A stretch of DNA of 64,000 bases, taken from positions 16,824,643 to 16,888,642 of the forward strand of contig CM041531.1 in NCBI GenBank assembly GCA_023238725.1, written 5' to 3'. Shown here piece by piece: positions 14,522-28,297 of this stretch; the first letter of the stretch is position 1; each line of letters opens with the position of its first letter. The position numbers and the translations under genes are program-made. The DNA is from Scortum barcoo. Taxonomy: Eukaryota; Chordata; Actinopteri; Centrarchiformes; Terapontidae. Below the pieces are notes generated by a model. That model did not search any database. It saw only the letters and a program-made list of their open reading frames with translations, and was not told the DNA's origin.

Positions 14522-15190
14522 GAAGATGACTCTGTAACAGCCATTTTTTTTGGAGGTTATAGTATTGGGACTAGTTAGACCGAAATGACTCATGTTTATT
14601 TTCTGAGAAGATGAACAGCCATGCCCCACATTTTTTTTGGAGGTTATAGTATTGGGAGCTCCCCAGAAGATGACTCTGTCCACAGTTTCTCAACAAGTTC
14701 TGGTTTTGAAGTAGATGTGATGCCCCACATTTTTTTTGGAGGTTATCAAGCCCTAACCTGTCTGTTTCTTAAACTCTGTCCTTGTGGGGATTTGACTGCT
14801 TTTGCAAATTAAAATAGGTTGCCAATTATCCTGGAGTAATGAAGAGAAAATAGTATTGGGACTAGTTAGACCGATCATCCTTCATCTGAGTTTCCCATTT
14901 GATAGGCTGTCTGGCTGCCCTAATGGGAAAACTCTGTCCACTGCTTTTGACCAAGTTTCTCAACAAGTTCTGGTTTTGAAGTAGATGTGATTGTATTCCT
15001 TTACTTTTAACTTTTTCATTTCATTTACACTTTTCCATGTAGATGAGTAAATTGGCTGTTTTTAACAGAAAGTGAGCAGTCAGAAAAAAAATATGAATCA
15101 AGAACCTGTCTGTTTCTTAAAGGGGCCTTGTGGGGATTTGATGCAAATTAAAATAGGTTGCCAATTATCCTGGAGTAATGAAGAGAAAAT
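14522..15190. repeat. shuffled block of short direct duplications
   Basis: Several words recur in altered order. A T8-GGAGGTTAT word lies at 14544, 14631 and 14730. A 23-base word lies at 14561-14583 and 14852-14874, with a 10-base partial at 14648. A 36-base word lies at 14686-14721 and 14956-14991. A 48-base word lies at 14804-14851 and 15143-15190, preceded in both cases by the same two shorter words (14755/15103 and 14780/15126). A 14-base word lies at 14522 and 14666, and a 19-base word at 14993 recurs at 15644. Copies are essentially identical. Single-copy arrangement followed by scrambling, or an assembly mis-join of two haplotypes, would both give this pattern. It is not a regular tandem array. 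Confidence 0.85.
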
Positions 15191-15663
15191 ATGTCTATGA
15201 AATCCGGGGAATCACTATTTATAAGTAAAACAACAGATAAAAAGGCTGTCTGGCTGTTTTCTAAAGGTCATCTGGAGGAGGAATGATGGTCTTCGCAGGT
15301 CATTTTCTTTTCAGATCAAATCCAGATTGAACATGAGGGATCCTCAAAGAGCTTTCTCAGCCAAACTAATGGCACATGCGAGTGTTTGAGAACTCCTCCA
15401 GTGTCCTTGTGAACAGTTGAAGGTGAGGTCCCAGTGAAAAACAGGAACATCATTAACATATGAATTTACTATGTTTACTGTCAGGAATAATTAACGGTGG
15501 CTACATCTCAAACTAAAATGTTCCTGAGCCATGCTAGGACTCTCTGATGCATCTACATGAAGACAGAGCCATGTTAGATGGAACTGGAAGCAAACACTTT
15601 ATTTTGACATATTAAAAAGCCATTTTTAAATAATAGTCACCAAGTATTCCTTTACTTTTAACA

Positions 15664-15856
15664 GAGTCCTGAGGGTCCAGCCCTTCAAGGAGCTGGGTTT
15701 CATTTCATTTAATTTCATTACAATTCACTAAGTCGACGAGGCTCCCTGCCACGACTGCTAGCCCCAATGCACAAATGTATAGATATAGTTTATTTTATGT
15801 ACATTATGGTGCTGTTGCCTTAACATATGTGAAGGTGGCGGTTCAAGGAGGGGTAT
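15664..15856 (-). mobile_element. degraded LINE fragment (same family as 36.2-39.0 kb)
   Basis: Three phrases match the minus-strand LINE at 36230-39025 in the same order. 'gagggtccagcccttcaaggagctggg' here corresponds to about 38371-38402 there. 'ccctgccacgactgcta' corresponds to about 38567-38590. 'ggtggcggttcaaggaggg' corresponds to the extreme 5' end near 39008-39025. The intervening sequence is shortened, so this is a 5'-region remnant with internal deletions and no coding capacity. Confidence 0.55.
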
Positions 15857-15869
15857 ACTGTACATAACA

Positions 15870-18420
15870 TTTGTTAAATATAAAAAACTGAAAAGAAAAG
15901 ACGTGATACAAAGTCATTAAGGGGATCTTAAAATGTGACTAACTTTATCATTCTCTTGAAATTTTCTCTTGATCTTGCCACATATTTTATTTATTTTTCC
16001 TTTGTGAAAAGAAAACTTACTTCACTGCATTTTGTGCATTTAGGTAACCTGTCTATTATTGGCTCTCTGCCATAATCTAATTTAAATGTGAAACCTGTTT
16101 TTCTTAAAGGCCCTCCTCCGCCCACGTGATCCACCCACACAGGTCATTTTAATTATCGTGAGGACCGTGTAGCTGTGCACAGACTGAGCTTGATTGGAAT
16201 AACTGTGACCTTAATGTTACCTTTGCTGTATCTGTTAGGGTGGAATAACTCCACCTTCATCATTCTATGTATTGAACTGATTCCATCAAAAGGTCCACCT
16301 AACTTCAACTTGAGCAAAAGTGTAATCAGCTGGCAAAGTTAAAAAATGTGAGACAACCAACCAACATGACTCATTTCCTGTTGGAGAGAGCAGATTTCCT
16401 GACCATGTGAACACTGAACAGGGGTTATAAGACTGTTTCTACATGTGCAGGACAAAGACTTCAGATTGGCAAAGTAAAGAGGTGATGATAATATGGTGAC
16501 ATATATATGTATATATACAGATCATTACTTGTAGCAGTGTATCCTTGGATGTAAAAATGAAATACATAAATCAAAATCAGTTTCTAAAAAAACTGTGCTG
16601 TGTCACTACACAAATTGTTCTCTCACTGCACTGTCCATCCACATTTCCACAAAAAGACTGCAGACTACATCACTGATTCACTTAAAATGAGACAGCACAA
16701 GTTAAAAAAATAAGGTAAATGGATTGAGGAGAAATCAGATTACTGACCAGCTGAATGTGACCAGCTATCTGCAGTACACATAAACTAAACCTGATTTGCT
16801 TCAATAACCTTGTTTCTTGTGTATATGCAAACTTCATATGTTTTCTTCTCCTCTGAACTCATTATATATGTTGGGGCAGTCCTCTTTGCTGTTATCCAAT
16901 CGTGTATTTTCCCACATTCTTATATTATTATTAAGTTCAAAGGCTGGTCCACTCTACATATCAACTAAGCCTGGCAGCAGTCCTTTTAATCTACCTAATT
17001 AGCTGCACCTGCACAAACTCCCGATGTCGAGATCCACCAACATTAAGACAGAATCAGACTGGTGGTAGTTCTCCGACTGTGGTGAAGAAACTAGTCATTA
17101 TCTCCAGATGGATTCTGTGCCAAGACCTAATCTTCATTTTATCAACACCACTTTATACGGGTAGACTAGTCTTACGTGCTCTCAGTGTGACAAACTGGTA
17201 GCGACCGACTGTCAGGCTGACTTGGTGAATATAAACAATGACAAATAGGTGGCACATTCTCACTGCGCCCACTCCATATAAAATGAATTATATGTGACTG
17301 CCTGTGAGCATTACAACTGCACTTTAAATAACTGTGCAGTTAGCTGCAAATCATCTTGTAATAGAGTTCGCTGCTTTCAAGAAATACAGGACAGTATCTC
17401 GAAACAGGTCGAGTAATGTGGTCCACGTAAAACTCGTGCCCTGTTATCTCAAAAACACCCTGAAACTGCGTTGAGAAAAAAGCGGAATGCCAAGAATATC
17501 AAACTGTCTGACTACTTTTGTGCTTGTTTTTCTTCTGTTGTGTTGCCCATTATAAACTATCTAATGACTTACTGCAATTCTGCTTCTGGTAAACCAACTA
17601 CCATCCATATGAACTTTGTATCATCCAACCACAAAATGTCTGCATTGGTGCTAACTCGATCAAATTAACTAATTAATATTGAACTGCAACAGCACTTCGA
17701 GGCCTTCAACATCTCCTCATACAACTGGACTGCATTTTAGTTTCACAAATGACTCTGTGATTGAAGAAAACATGCTGATCTGCATTTTTGGGGGAGTGTG
17801 GAATAGCATTAGTGGTTTGGTCTGGCCAGAGGGGGAGAGAGATCGGTGATTTGCAATAATTACATTAAGAAAGTGATACTGGTTGACTTAAAATGGAATA
17901 AACATGAGTGCTTAATGCACCCTTACATTATGCTTCCCTTCCCCTCTGCATTGTTCTTGAGAAATTGGGCTTCCTGAGGATTCATAATTACTTGTTTTAC
18001 TCTTGGCCTAGCTTATGAAAGATTAAAATTACGTTTAAGGCAGGCTTCTGCCTGTGTTGTTGCAGAAGTGCTTTTGTATGCCAATATCTGGGGTGCTTAT
18101 CACAGAAACGGATATCTCATAAACGGGTGCTCATGGACACTCACGGCTACTCTGCCAAATTTGTCAGCGTCAAATGTAACATCTAAACTCTGCTCAGACA
18201 TGCTGGGCGAGTGAAGCCCAGAGGAGCCCTCTAAAGATAAGATCGAAGGGACCAAACGGCAGAAAATAAACAGTGTGGAAAAACATGGGCTTATGATAAG
18301 TCTAGAGAGAAATGGTGTGCTGGCCCTGTGCCTTTTGATATCAGTTTGAATTAGAATGATATTATTGATTTCTGCAAGAGCAGCCTGACAATGCGCCTGT
18401 AGCCAGTCCTCAGAGAGTAA
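15870..18420. other. non-coding host DNA
   Basis: No gene supported. The longest frames are under 70 codons and have no recognisable motif. A short TA/GT-rich patch sits near 16500-16520. Confidence 0.5.
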
Positions 18421-18424
18421 AGAG

Positions 18425-18600
18425 ACACAGGCAGAAAACGGCGAAGGGACAGAGGGAGGCAGAGAGGGAGATAAAGAGGAACAGGCGGAGGAAGACAGAT
18501 AGATAGAGGGAGGGAGGGAGAAGAATAGGCAGATAGAGGGAGGGGTAGGATAAAGGAAGAGCAAGAGGCAGAAGCATGAGTGAGGGTCTGCTTGCAGAAA
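18425..18600. repeat. polypurine low-complexity tract (GGGA/GATA-like)
   Basis: The + strand is almost all A and G, with repeated gaggga, gatagatag and gggagggaggg words. The long minus-strand open frame across it, rich in Leu, Ser and Pro, comes from this composition and is not a gene. Confidence 0.8.
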
Positions 18601-21477
18601 TAGGACGACTCCCCAATCAATTGTGCGTCGGTAGCCCTGCTGTGAGACTGCAGGGGATCCCTCAGCAGGAACACATAAAGGAGAGGTCGTAATAGGCCAA
18701 TACATTAGATAAATGGCATTTACTGCTATGGAAACGACTCCAACCTGGCTGGAGGTTGCCCACTGTGCTGGCAGCAGGTTTGTATTTATAGTCCTCTCCT
18801 GCACCTCGCTGTGCAATTTCTCTGACACCCTACCACCACCACAACCATCTCACACACACACACATACAACCACCACCACCACTTCCTCCCTCTCTTCCTC
18901 CACTTCAGCCTCGTCTTGTCTATCCTTCTTCGCCTCCCTTGGTCTTGATGATCCTATATCTGATATCCTGCCACCCGCGTACCCGGCTCTTCCTTCTCTC
19001 CTGCAACCCGCTTCCTGGTGCGCGTGATGTTCAGGGATGGCTCTGTTGGCGACTCACCACTTCCTGTCAGCTCAAGAAATGACCTGCTGCTGCAGGGAAG
19101 GAGCAGTCATGAGAGGTGACGATCGATACAGTCATGGTTGTGTTCAGCACTGAGCAAATTAGTGGCTAAGACAGACATAATTACTGAGCACTTTATTAAT
19201 TTATGATCAGTTTATGAATTTGTGCTCAGTTATTCGATCTCATTGCTTCAATGGTGATCAACTGTCTTTTGAACTGCACGGATATAAAATTGTTACACTC
19301 ACTATGGAGAAAATCAGTGTATAGTGCAGCTCTACAGTACTGTAGTGTGTTTGTGTGTTTTAGTATATTGTTTTGATATTATAGACTGCAACTTTTGATA
19401 TTTGTGTTCGTAATGGAAATACCAAATGCTCAGATAAACCTACTTGACACTACTCAAATGACTATTTGCTAGTAGACTTGGTAAGCACCTAGCACAAAAA
19501 CAAACAAAAAGTGGAGCACTTAACTGCTAAAGATATTTCCCTTAAGGACATGGTGGAGACCAAATAATAGAGTGACAATAGAGTGAATATCAGACTTTGT
19601 TAGGTTAACTGAAGCACAGCCCAAAATTATAAGGTGACAATATGTCAAAGATTGTGTTTACAGCTTGTTGTGATGCCCCAGAGTGGCCCCAAGAATGATT
19701 TGCTGCAGGATTAAATCTTAGTGAGAATAATGTTGGCAAGTTATGGTGAAAATTAAAACAAGGATATTTTTTCTTTTCTGGAATAGGTTCCAGTAAAAGA
19801 AAAGGTTGTCTGATTGCAGTGCAGGTGAGATAAAGTAACATTTACAAATTCAAATTATCTCACATCTCGCAAATAGGAGAGACAATGAAATCTTACCTTC
19901 TCCGTCCCGTCACCATTATTACAACCCCATATGACAGCAATTTTAATTGGTACTTGATAAGTAAAGTGCATTTCAAATTAAATTGTGATTCTAAAGATGT
20001 GAGTCAAGCATTTGTGAGCCTTGACATCACTGCAATGTCCTGGACAGGGGAATGATGTATTTTAATAGTGCACAGATTTAGAGATAAATGGTCTTACAGT
20101 CTGACCCCTGGACTTATTTGGCTCAATGGTACAGCCAAAAAACAACACAGCAAAAAAATAATAATAGAAATAAAAAAAAAACCCAAAACACAAATTGAGG
20201 ACTGCTGGTTATGTCTCAGGCTTCTGGTGAAATAAATCATATGGTAAACAGCCAACAGGTGACAGGAGGACTGATCGGATACTGATTATTTCTACAGAAG
20301 GGAGATTGGGGAAATGATGGCATGAATGCTTACCCTCTGCATTTTTAATTTCCGTGGCTGGCTTTGATGTGGTTCCTGAAAGTCAGTAATACAAGGACAT
20401 TTTCATTTAGAATAAAGATGCTCCTCTGTCTGTTTCCACTGTTACCATTTATCCCGAAGCCTTAATTTCAGCTTTACTGACATCTAAAAAGATTTCAGAA
20501 TCTATTGTGTACAAAAACACCTCCTCTTCTCTCCTCCGCATTCTTTATCTCCCATTGCCGGATGAATAATTAATTCCTTAGTCAAAGGAAAAGGGCATGC
20601 AGACTCACAATATTGTCTATGAACGAGTACTTATAACCCACAGACCATTGTCACGTTCATGTCTCCCAGGGGAGCAATCCCAACACAATTTACTGAGCAT
20701 GAACATTAGACTGTCAGAACCAGGCCACAGCCCCTGCCTTCCCAACACAACAACTCTGGTCAACTAATGCACAGGGGAGGAGAAGACATCAGGGAAGGCT
20801 TTGCTTTCAGGTAATGGCTCTTAGCGACGCCTATTCATTAAATGGAGTGTCTGAACAATAGAGCTCTACGTAATGCATCTGCTTCACACATCCTGCATTA
20901 TTTATGAGTGTAGAACAGCTTTATATTCACAATGGGTTAAAAGCTTAAAGGTTGTTGAGGGACTTGTTTTTATTCAATGCTGTGCATTCAGTGAAATGGT
21001 GAAATTCTAAAGGGACACTGATTAAAATATACAACAACCAACTTCTTCATGGTAAAGTAACAATAAATAAATAATATTTATTGTTTTATGCTGTAGAAAT
21101 TCTGTGTCTGTTCATCTCTCACTGCATATGTGAGCTTATGTAAATAATCTTGGTTGCCTAAAGGTGTCAGTATGCTTGAAACAAACTACTTTGCACAACA
21201 TGTCACCTGACCTTGTCTAATGGCAAATGTGCTTATAGCTGTTCTGAATGGCCACACTTGACAGCGGGGCACAAAGCCTACAATGAGGCAAGATGCGCTC
21301 ATCTTTCAAATTGGGATAACAACACGCAGTCATTCAAGAAACCATTTTGTTAGAAAACAAAAAGAAAAACCAAAGATAAGACACTAAATAAGATGTTAAA
21401 TAGACAATTCCAAACCAACTTACTGTAGCTTAGTCAAGGTCTACATGTTCCACCAACCTAAGACCCACATAAAAGAA
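18601..21477. other. non-coding host DNA
   Basis: No gene supported. Contains a short CA run at about 18849-18865, a CCACCA-rich stretch beside it, and A-rich runs near 20140-20190. Confidence 0.5.
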
Positions 21478-21525
21478 AGAGCAAAAATGACATAAAGAAG
21501 AAGAGCAAAAATGACATAAAGACAT
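21478..21525. repeat. 24-bp tandem duplication
   Basis: The unit agagcaaaaatgacataaag plus four bases occurs twice in direct succession (21478-21501 and 21502-21525), nearly identically. A simple local duplication. Confidence 0.75.
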
Positions 21526-22554
21526 AAGAAAAAGTAGAGATGGGTCTGACTCCAGCCAACTGTCTAGGTACAGCAAAACTAACCAGAATTCACATCAATT
21601 GTTGGAGGAATAGTTTAAAAGTTAAGTGTTGAGAAAAGCACAGTGGCTTTCAAGAATGTTTGTGAATTTGTTGGTGCTGTGGCCAGGATGGATCTGTGTG
21701 GGCCATGAAAAAGACTTCTGGCTACTGATGCAAGAAGACACAACAAAGCTAAATCCATGGCAGAAAGTATTGAAAATAATGTGTTTGCATTATGCATCTT
21801 TTTATGTACCACTGCAGCCTGTGGGGCAAATAAGATGCTGGTGTTCAAGCTTCTAACAAACTTCTAACACTTAACCAAATTGTCTGGGATTATGTGCAGA
21901 AAAGTCAGTCTTTACTGCTCTAAGATACCTTAACTTTTCACCAGCGGAAGCAGAATTTTAAAAGTACTAAAGTTTTCCCATTTGCCAGAAAAGGAAAAGT
22001 CACTTCCAGAGGCTACCTTTCAATCTCCTGCACAAGGCCTGTGCTCTTTGTGTAAGGGGCCTCTCTGCTTTTCAAAAGACTGATTAGATGGATTTAACAT
22101 GCACAAAAAGTCTTAAAGTTGTTACCAGAAAATTTTTATTGTGAACCAAACTGCATTACACAAGAAACACATTTATATTCACTACCAAGGCATAATTCCA
22201 TAATTTGGTCTAATCTATAAATAGAACTATACAAGAATAAAAAGGGCATTGATTGTTCATATATTCAGAGAGAATTCACCTCTTGGCAGCTGTTGGTTTC
22301 TCTGTTCTAGATTTTACTCTGCTAACAATGTAGCCTAGCTTTGTGATAAAGGCCACTGTGAATCCCTTAAGTCTTTCCAACCTCACTGAGCCCTTGATGG
22401 GCCCAACATTACAATCTCATGTTGTGTGCACAGCTGCTGCACAGAATTATGATGGTTAAGTCAGCATTTTGGTTAATTTGGACCATGTTTACTGGTCAGC
22501 TGCAAGCAGCTATATCAGTGTGGATGTCAGTTGGATGGTTGGTTCACCACTTTG

Positions 22555-23035
22555 GTCCAGACTGGGGTGTCTCAGCAACTATGCGATGGATTTCCATGAA
22601 ATTTTGAACAGACATTTATATTTACCACATGGCTAAATCTAATTACTAATAATCTTTTGACTTAAACTCAAGCACCATCGTGATATTGACATTTGTGGTT
22701 TTGAGTGAAATATCTTCACCACTGTTGCATAGGTTTTGTACTTTGTACAGACATTCATGCCCCCATTAAAGGAATTGTAATCACTTATAGAAACATCTTC
22801 AGGTCAACATGTTGAACATTTCGGTAAATGACCACACCCTCAGAACTACGGACACCAGCTTCAGTTGTACTTCATGTTTTGTGCTGATTAGGAAATGTGT
22901 GGCAAACATTATACCTGCTAAACATCAGCATGTTGACTGTTGTTAATGTGAGCATGTTAGCATGCTGACATTAGCAATTAGCTCAAAGCACCACTGTGAA
23001 CTGTATGCACAACTTCACAGAGACCAGTGTAGACT
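22555..23035 (+). repeat. dispersed fish repeat, copy 2 (longest copy)
   Basis: This is the fullest copy in the window. It opens with 'gtctcagcaactatgcgatggatttccatgaaattttg' spread over 22568-22605 and repeats related 'gaaatatcttcaccactgttg' and 'aattgtaatcactt' phrases. It ends with the characteristic 'tacctgctaaacatcagcat', then 'gagcatgttagcatgctgac', then 'tagctcaaagcaccactgtg'. The same order is seen in copy 1. The family is recognised as common in percomorph genomes; its transposon class is not certain. Confidence 0.65.
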
Positions 23036-24430
23036 CTGTCCTGTTTTAATGCACTGGAGCTGTATCAAGACATGTAATCAATATCTTATTACCATCATGA
23101 TACCAGGATAGCCATTCTTAAGAGGTCTGATCACTTTTGGATGGGCTGTTCTGCACTGACATGTTACCAGTTCACCAGGATTTTTCCTCATCCCTCTACC
23201 ATAGCTCGGTCACTGCAGGCAGCCCAAGCTGACCCATCACTGTTTCTGTGGTCTCCACATGATCCTAACATGTTTTTTCAATTTTGAGGAGTTGCACATC
23301 AGCCCTGGAGCTTCTGCAACAACCTGACGCACATGTGTAAATCAGGCCTAACACACAGATATGCATTCACATATGGTACATGCAAAACTTCGCATACACA
23401 CTAACACATGCAGAGCTGGCATCTAATTCTGTGTTCGCAGTACAGATGGGGATGTAGGAGTGATTTAATGAGATGCGTGTGTGTGTATGTGTTAGAGGGG
23501 TGATAGTGGAGGTAATCATCAGCCTGCTGGTAAATCCTGTCCTCTGTAACCTCTCACTTCCACCTATATCATCACCTCTCAGCTTCCAGCTGAGTGTGTA
23601 CATGTATGTGTTTTACGGTGTTAATAAAATGTCACAAACGCACAGCATATCGTCTTTCCCTACTCACAGACATAACAGTAGAAACAGCAAATACAGAGAC
23701 AATATAGGCACAAAGATACATAGTAAGGTTTAGATAAACACCATTTAGAGAGATGTGTACATTCTGTTTGTGTGTGCATATTATGTTTATGTCTAATTTG
23801 TGTGCATGTTGCACTGTATACAGCACTCTCCTTTAACCTAAATATTAAGACCCACTTTCAGATGCAATACCTTATTGTCTCTGACAGGGAGTTAATCACA
23901 CAACACAATACATAAAGACCAAACAGCATCTAACTATGAGTGCAAGCTGAAATTGGGTCAAATCATTTAATATTGTTAGCTTTATTCATCATTTTGAGAA
24001 GGTGCTTTATTTCAAATATGAAACATTTTGCAGATGGATGCTCTATGTAGTTCTTTCGGGCTGTGTCCAACCAGGCAACATGGGTGAAGGTCCCATTTTT
24101 CCTGTTACAGGCAAGGCAAAGCAGCTCCTTCTTGGCCAATTCTGCCTTTACAGTTTATATGAATAACCTGTGAAATATGAAACCCAACACTCATTGGCTT
24201 GCGACACTAAACCTCATTCATAAAGAAGCAGTCTTTCATTCCATGTCTGTGTCTGTCCTTGGCTACACAGCAGCAGCTCACTGCTTGAATGAGTCAACAG
24301 AGAATCAGACTCTTTTCCTCTCGGTCTTTTTGACCTCTGAAAGGAAAGTCAGTTCCTGAGCCCACTGCAGCGGAAGTTAGCCGCAGTTTGAATGGACTTA
24401 TTGGCTGAGACACGAGTCAAACTAAATAAC
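23036..24430. other. non-coding host DNA
   Basis: No gene supported. Contains a short GT-rich stretch near 23475-23492 only. Confidence 0.5.
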
Positions 24431-24436
24431 TCCTAC

Positions 24437-24475
24437 CTGGTGTGGTATCAGGGGATTACTGTGATACCACACCAG
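24437..24475. repeat. perfect 14-bp inverted repeat (hairpin)
   Basis: ctggtgtggtatca (24437-24450) is followed by an 11-base spacer and its exact reverse complement (24462-24475). The stem does not continue outside the arms. It could be a template-switch scar, a tiny MITE or an RNA hairpin. A miRNA precursor would usually have a longer imperfect stem. Confidence 0.8.
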
Positions 24476-27400
24476 TAAGACCTTCAGACCTTCAAAGGAA
24501 CCAATGCAGGCAAAAAACAACAACAGTCTTAATCTGGACACGCTTGCGGTTCCTCCCACACAATAACACATAACATACCAAATTTCCAAGGTGGAAACCC
24601 GCACTGAGTCAAAGCTGTTACATTCCTTGGTGACATGATGGAAGTTTGAGTTCACCATAACTCTCTATAACAAAGAATTATAGAGTGTCCCATGTCACAT
24701 TTGATGCCAAAAACTGTTGTACTACTCCTCATGTACCATTGACTCTGTCTATTGTAGACAAGCGCGTTTTAACTTCACACACAGCGTCAATTAAATCCTT
24801 ATCTGGTCTAGTGCTTTGGGAGTAGGGTACACAATATTACTGGGCCTCACAGAACAAGAGTTCAGTATATTTGGTGAAGTCTGAAAGCTGGTCTTGATCC
24901 CAGGTGTGGTGTTATTGCGATCCTCCTTAAAATATTGGTCTGGGATTTGTTTCGGGCAAACTCCAGAACAGACAGCTGTGCTCCACCCCAGACGTGGATC
25001 TGCTGCACACACTCAAAGTTTAATAATGTGATTAATGGATCATGTCACATTGCTCTATACCATGTTTAATCATGTCTTACTAAATCGCATAGAGCACTTT
25101 GACAGGTTCTTCAACCTGTTTATATTATATGCACATTGCATGCGACTACAGATGTTTTACAGAATTTTTATGTAAATGACTGTGGCTGAAACGATGGTGC
25201 CAATACTACCAATATGATGAAATAGTAAAGTAAGACACGGAGATGATGCACATAACGCATGCACTGATCACGACCTTTGGAGGTATTGCTACATGTTGTT
25301 TTCACACTTAGCTGGATAGGCATTGCTTGGAGATCTCCTCACTACTGTTAGAGCAAGGTCCCATACCACCAGCTTCTTCTGTTTAGTGTTTGGAAAGATT
25401 TCACACACATTTATTGTTCCACAATCCCAGTTGAGCTGTTGTCAGGGGACTTTGTAGCAGTGCCCTCCCCCCAAAAGACTTAAGTGCTGGCTGAATTGAT
25501 CAGTTAACATATTCTCAACTGCAGTGTCAGGGGTTATGTCTGTTGGAGTAACGAGGTGTTATTAGCACAGTTTGTCTGGTAGAAAATACTGTAGACTAAC
25601 GTCAGGTGTTTGGGGTGGTGGGAGTTTCTGCTGAAACAGAAAACAAGGGATTGCAACTCAAACAGACTTAAAGCCAGAACCAATCAATTCTAAATTAGAA
25701 AGTGCAGAGTTCAGAGACTAAAAATCAACAGCAGATCGATGTCCAGATTGTTGCAGTTTGTTAAATACTTCATTTTCATTGACCAGCGAAGGTATTCTGA
25801 TGCGTTTTACTCTTATGTACGCCTAATATGAGTATGCGGTAAAGAAGTGTGGCTAGTTTACTGGACAGCAACACTTGATTACTGAAAACACACACTCAGG
25901 GGACCGGTAACACACAATGAAAGATGTTTGTTATACTACATTAATGGTTAGAGATTACATGGTAGAAGTGATAAGACAGGTGGCAATCTTATCGACAAGA
26001 ACAGCATCTCCTTTGCAGTGTGGCTTCTTGTGGTGTAACAAATTTATTAAATGCATATCCTTTCATATTAAAACATTTGCAAAGCCAATTCTTAAAGCGT
26101 TCGTTTTAAAATATTTGCTTTCAAGCAGTCTTCCTCTTCACGGCCATTATTGGCACACTGCTATGTTTCTTTACACGTTACTGCCGGCAACTGTCACAAG
26201 CGGAGCAGTAAAACCAACTCCAAGACTTGCTTGTGTGAGTCCTTGACACCATTAAAACACAGACCCATTTGTAAAAACATTAGTCCATAGCTATAGAGTA
26301 CTCAGAAACTCAGCAGAAGTCATTTAAGTTGATGTGGGGATTCTTGTCATGTCAGATGAGACTTCTAAGAACTTTCCCTGGGGTTGCAGGGCTAAAAGAA
26401 AAAAGCCACCCATAACCCATCAGACCATTGCTTGTGCACTGTCGGACATTATAAAGTAGGCAGCAGAATTAAAATGATGAAATTGATCATTAAACTTAAT
26501 AGCAGATTCACTAGAGAAGTGGGGGCAATAATTAACTTATTCATCCTCGGAGTGAAGACTTTTCTTCCTTCATCATTACTTTCCAAGTCATGGATGTTCC
26601 CCAGCAATGTCGCCGCTCCCTCTCTCACATCACATCCCAAATATTACAAGAGTGTAGTGGCTCTTTCTGCGTCAGCCCTGTTATGTCTGGGTAAAGCGTT
26701 GAGGAACATTTCCATTACAGACACTTCTGTCTGAATGACGAAACAGAATCAGTGTAACGGAGAGATGAAACCAGTAACATTGTGAATTCCATGTCTGAAG
26801 ACAGCTGCACAGAGGCATTTTAAAAATATCATATATGGCATAACAGATGCACTGTGCCTTATATCTCTGACATATCCATATATAACTAAAATGTGTCATG
26901 TTCTGTTCTCTGAATAGCTCAGACCAGCATGTCTCAATCACTGACTCAAGCTTGTGACAGTTTGGATCATCGGATATATCTAAGACACATTAAAACTCTG
27001 AATCCTTCAGTCTCTGTGCATGATTGTTTAAAATGTTTGACTTTGGGTACAAGAATGAATTTTGTCTATATGTAATAAAATACAAGTATACGCAATAGTG
27101 AACTTGAACTCAATAAAACCAAACAAATATCAAATGAAGATTATAAGGGATTGGTTGACATTCCATGGAGCTTGACTATGGACCATAGGCAAAACCCAAA
27201 AAATATATATTTTCAACTTTTCCTACAACTAAATACTATAATTCCTTCTCATTGTGTGCTTGCTCTATTGCTGGGTTGAACTTGAAACACAAAAATCATC
27301 ACTTCTTCATAAATTATAGTTTGTTTTTTTTTGATAAAGTTTGCCTTGACTTCTGTGGCTGTCATGACAAACTTTATCATCGAAAAAGTCGATGCAGTGC

Positions 27401-28240
27401 AGTAATGGAAACTATATATAACAATGTGAAATATAACATGAGGAACAGCAACATGTCATTAAATGAGTTTCAAGATTTTCCAGGATTTTTACACTTGCAA
27501 ACAGCTTAACCGTAGGGTTAAACAAGAAATGGGTTTAAAAATGAGCGCTGACAGCAGCTGCATCCCGTCTCTGTTTGCATGGTGCTGTAGGCCGATGAAT
27601 AATTGAAACTGTAGATGTACAGCCACAAAGTGTAGCACTGGGCCGGCTGTGATAGAGCCTGGCTGAACAAACCGAGAACAGCAGGAGTGTTTTAGCAGGC
27701 TGGCTGCCGCTCTGTGATGCCACCTCTAGTCTGGCAGGGACAGATCGCTGTGTAACGAGCCTCATTAGAACACAACTCGTTCGCCACATCAAAGGCTTCC
27801 CTTTTTATACCGGGAGTGGGATCACAATCCTTGGGATATTTCGGCACCTACTCCATCCACAAACCTTCACATCTCCCTCTCTGAGAGCAGGAGGAGGCAG
27901 AGTCAAAGTTTTGGGTCATTTTTAGATCTCTGCTGCTGAGTAGTGGAGGCGGCGCTGATTAATACAGAATTATGATAATGATCTGGAGGATGGGAAAAGG
28001 GCAGATGAGGCTTCTTATTATCTCCTGTGCTCAGGTGATGATGGATCCGGGCTGTTCTTCTCTCTGACATTGGGAAGGGACAGAGACAGACTTTTTAATT
28101 TTGTCAAGTCAGCAGGCCCGAAATAAGGAGGATGCCTTTTTTTTTCCTTTTTGTTTTTTTTTTTTCCTGGGCCGACGACACCGTCCATTTTTCGGTCAGG
28201 GCATGCATGCTGGGTTGTAAATATCTCAGGGAGGAGAGAG
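24476..28240. other. non-coding host DNA
   Basis: No gene supported. A T-rich run at 28137-28165 is present. A non-repetitive stretch at about 27880-28010 with TAATTA/GATTAAT-type words may be a regulatory conserved element, judged only by appearance. Confidence 0.5.
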
Positions 28241-28270
28241 TGACCTCGTTTCCACCTGAGCTCCCCCAAT

Positions 28271-28297
28271 CACACACACATACACACACACACACAT
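28271..28297. repeat. (CA)n microsatellite, short
   Basis: A CA run with one TA interruption. It creates the His-Thr run in the overlapping frames. Confidence 0.9.

Noticed and set aside
18100..18828. Long minus-strand open frame (242 codons)
   Set aside because: Its middle is translated polypurine/polypyrimidine low-complexity DNA (Leu/Ser/Pro runs). All three phases are open there and no domain is visible.
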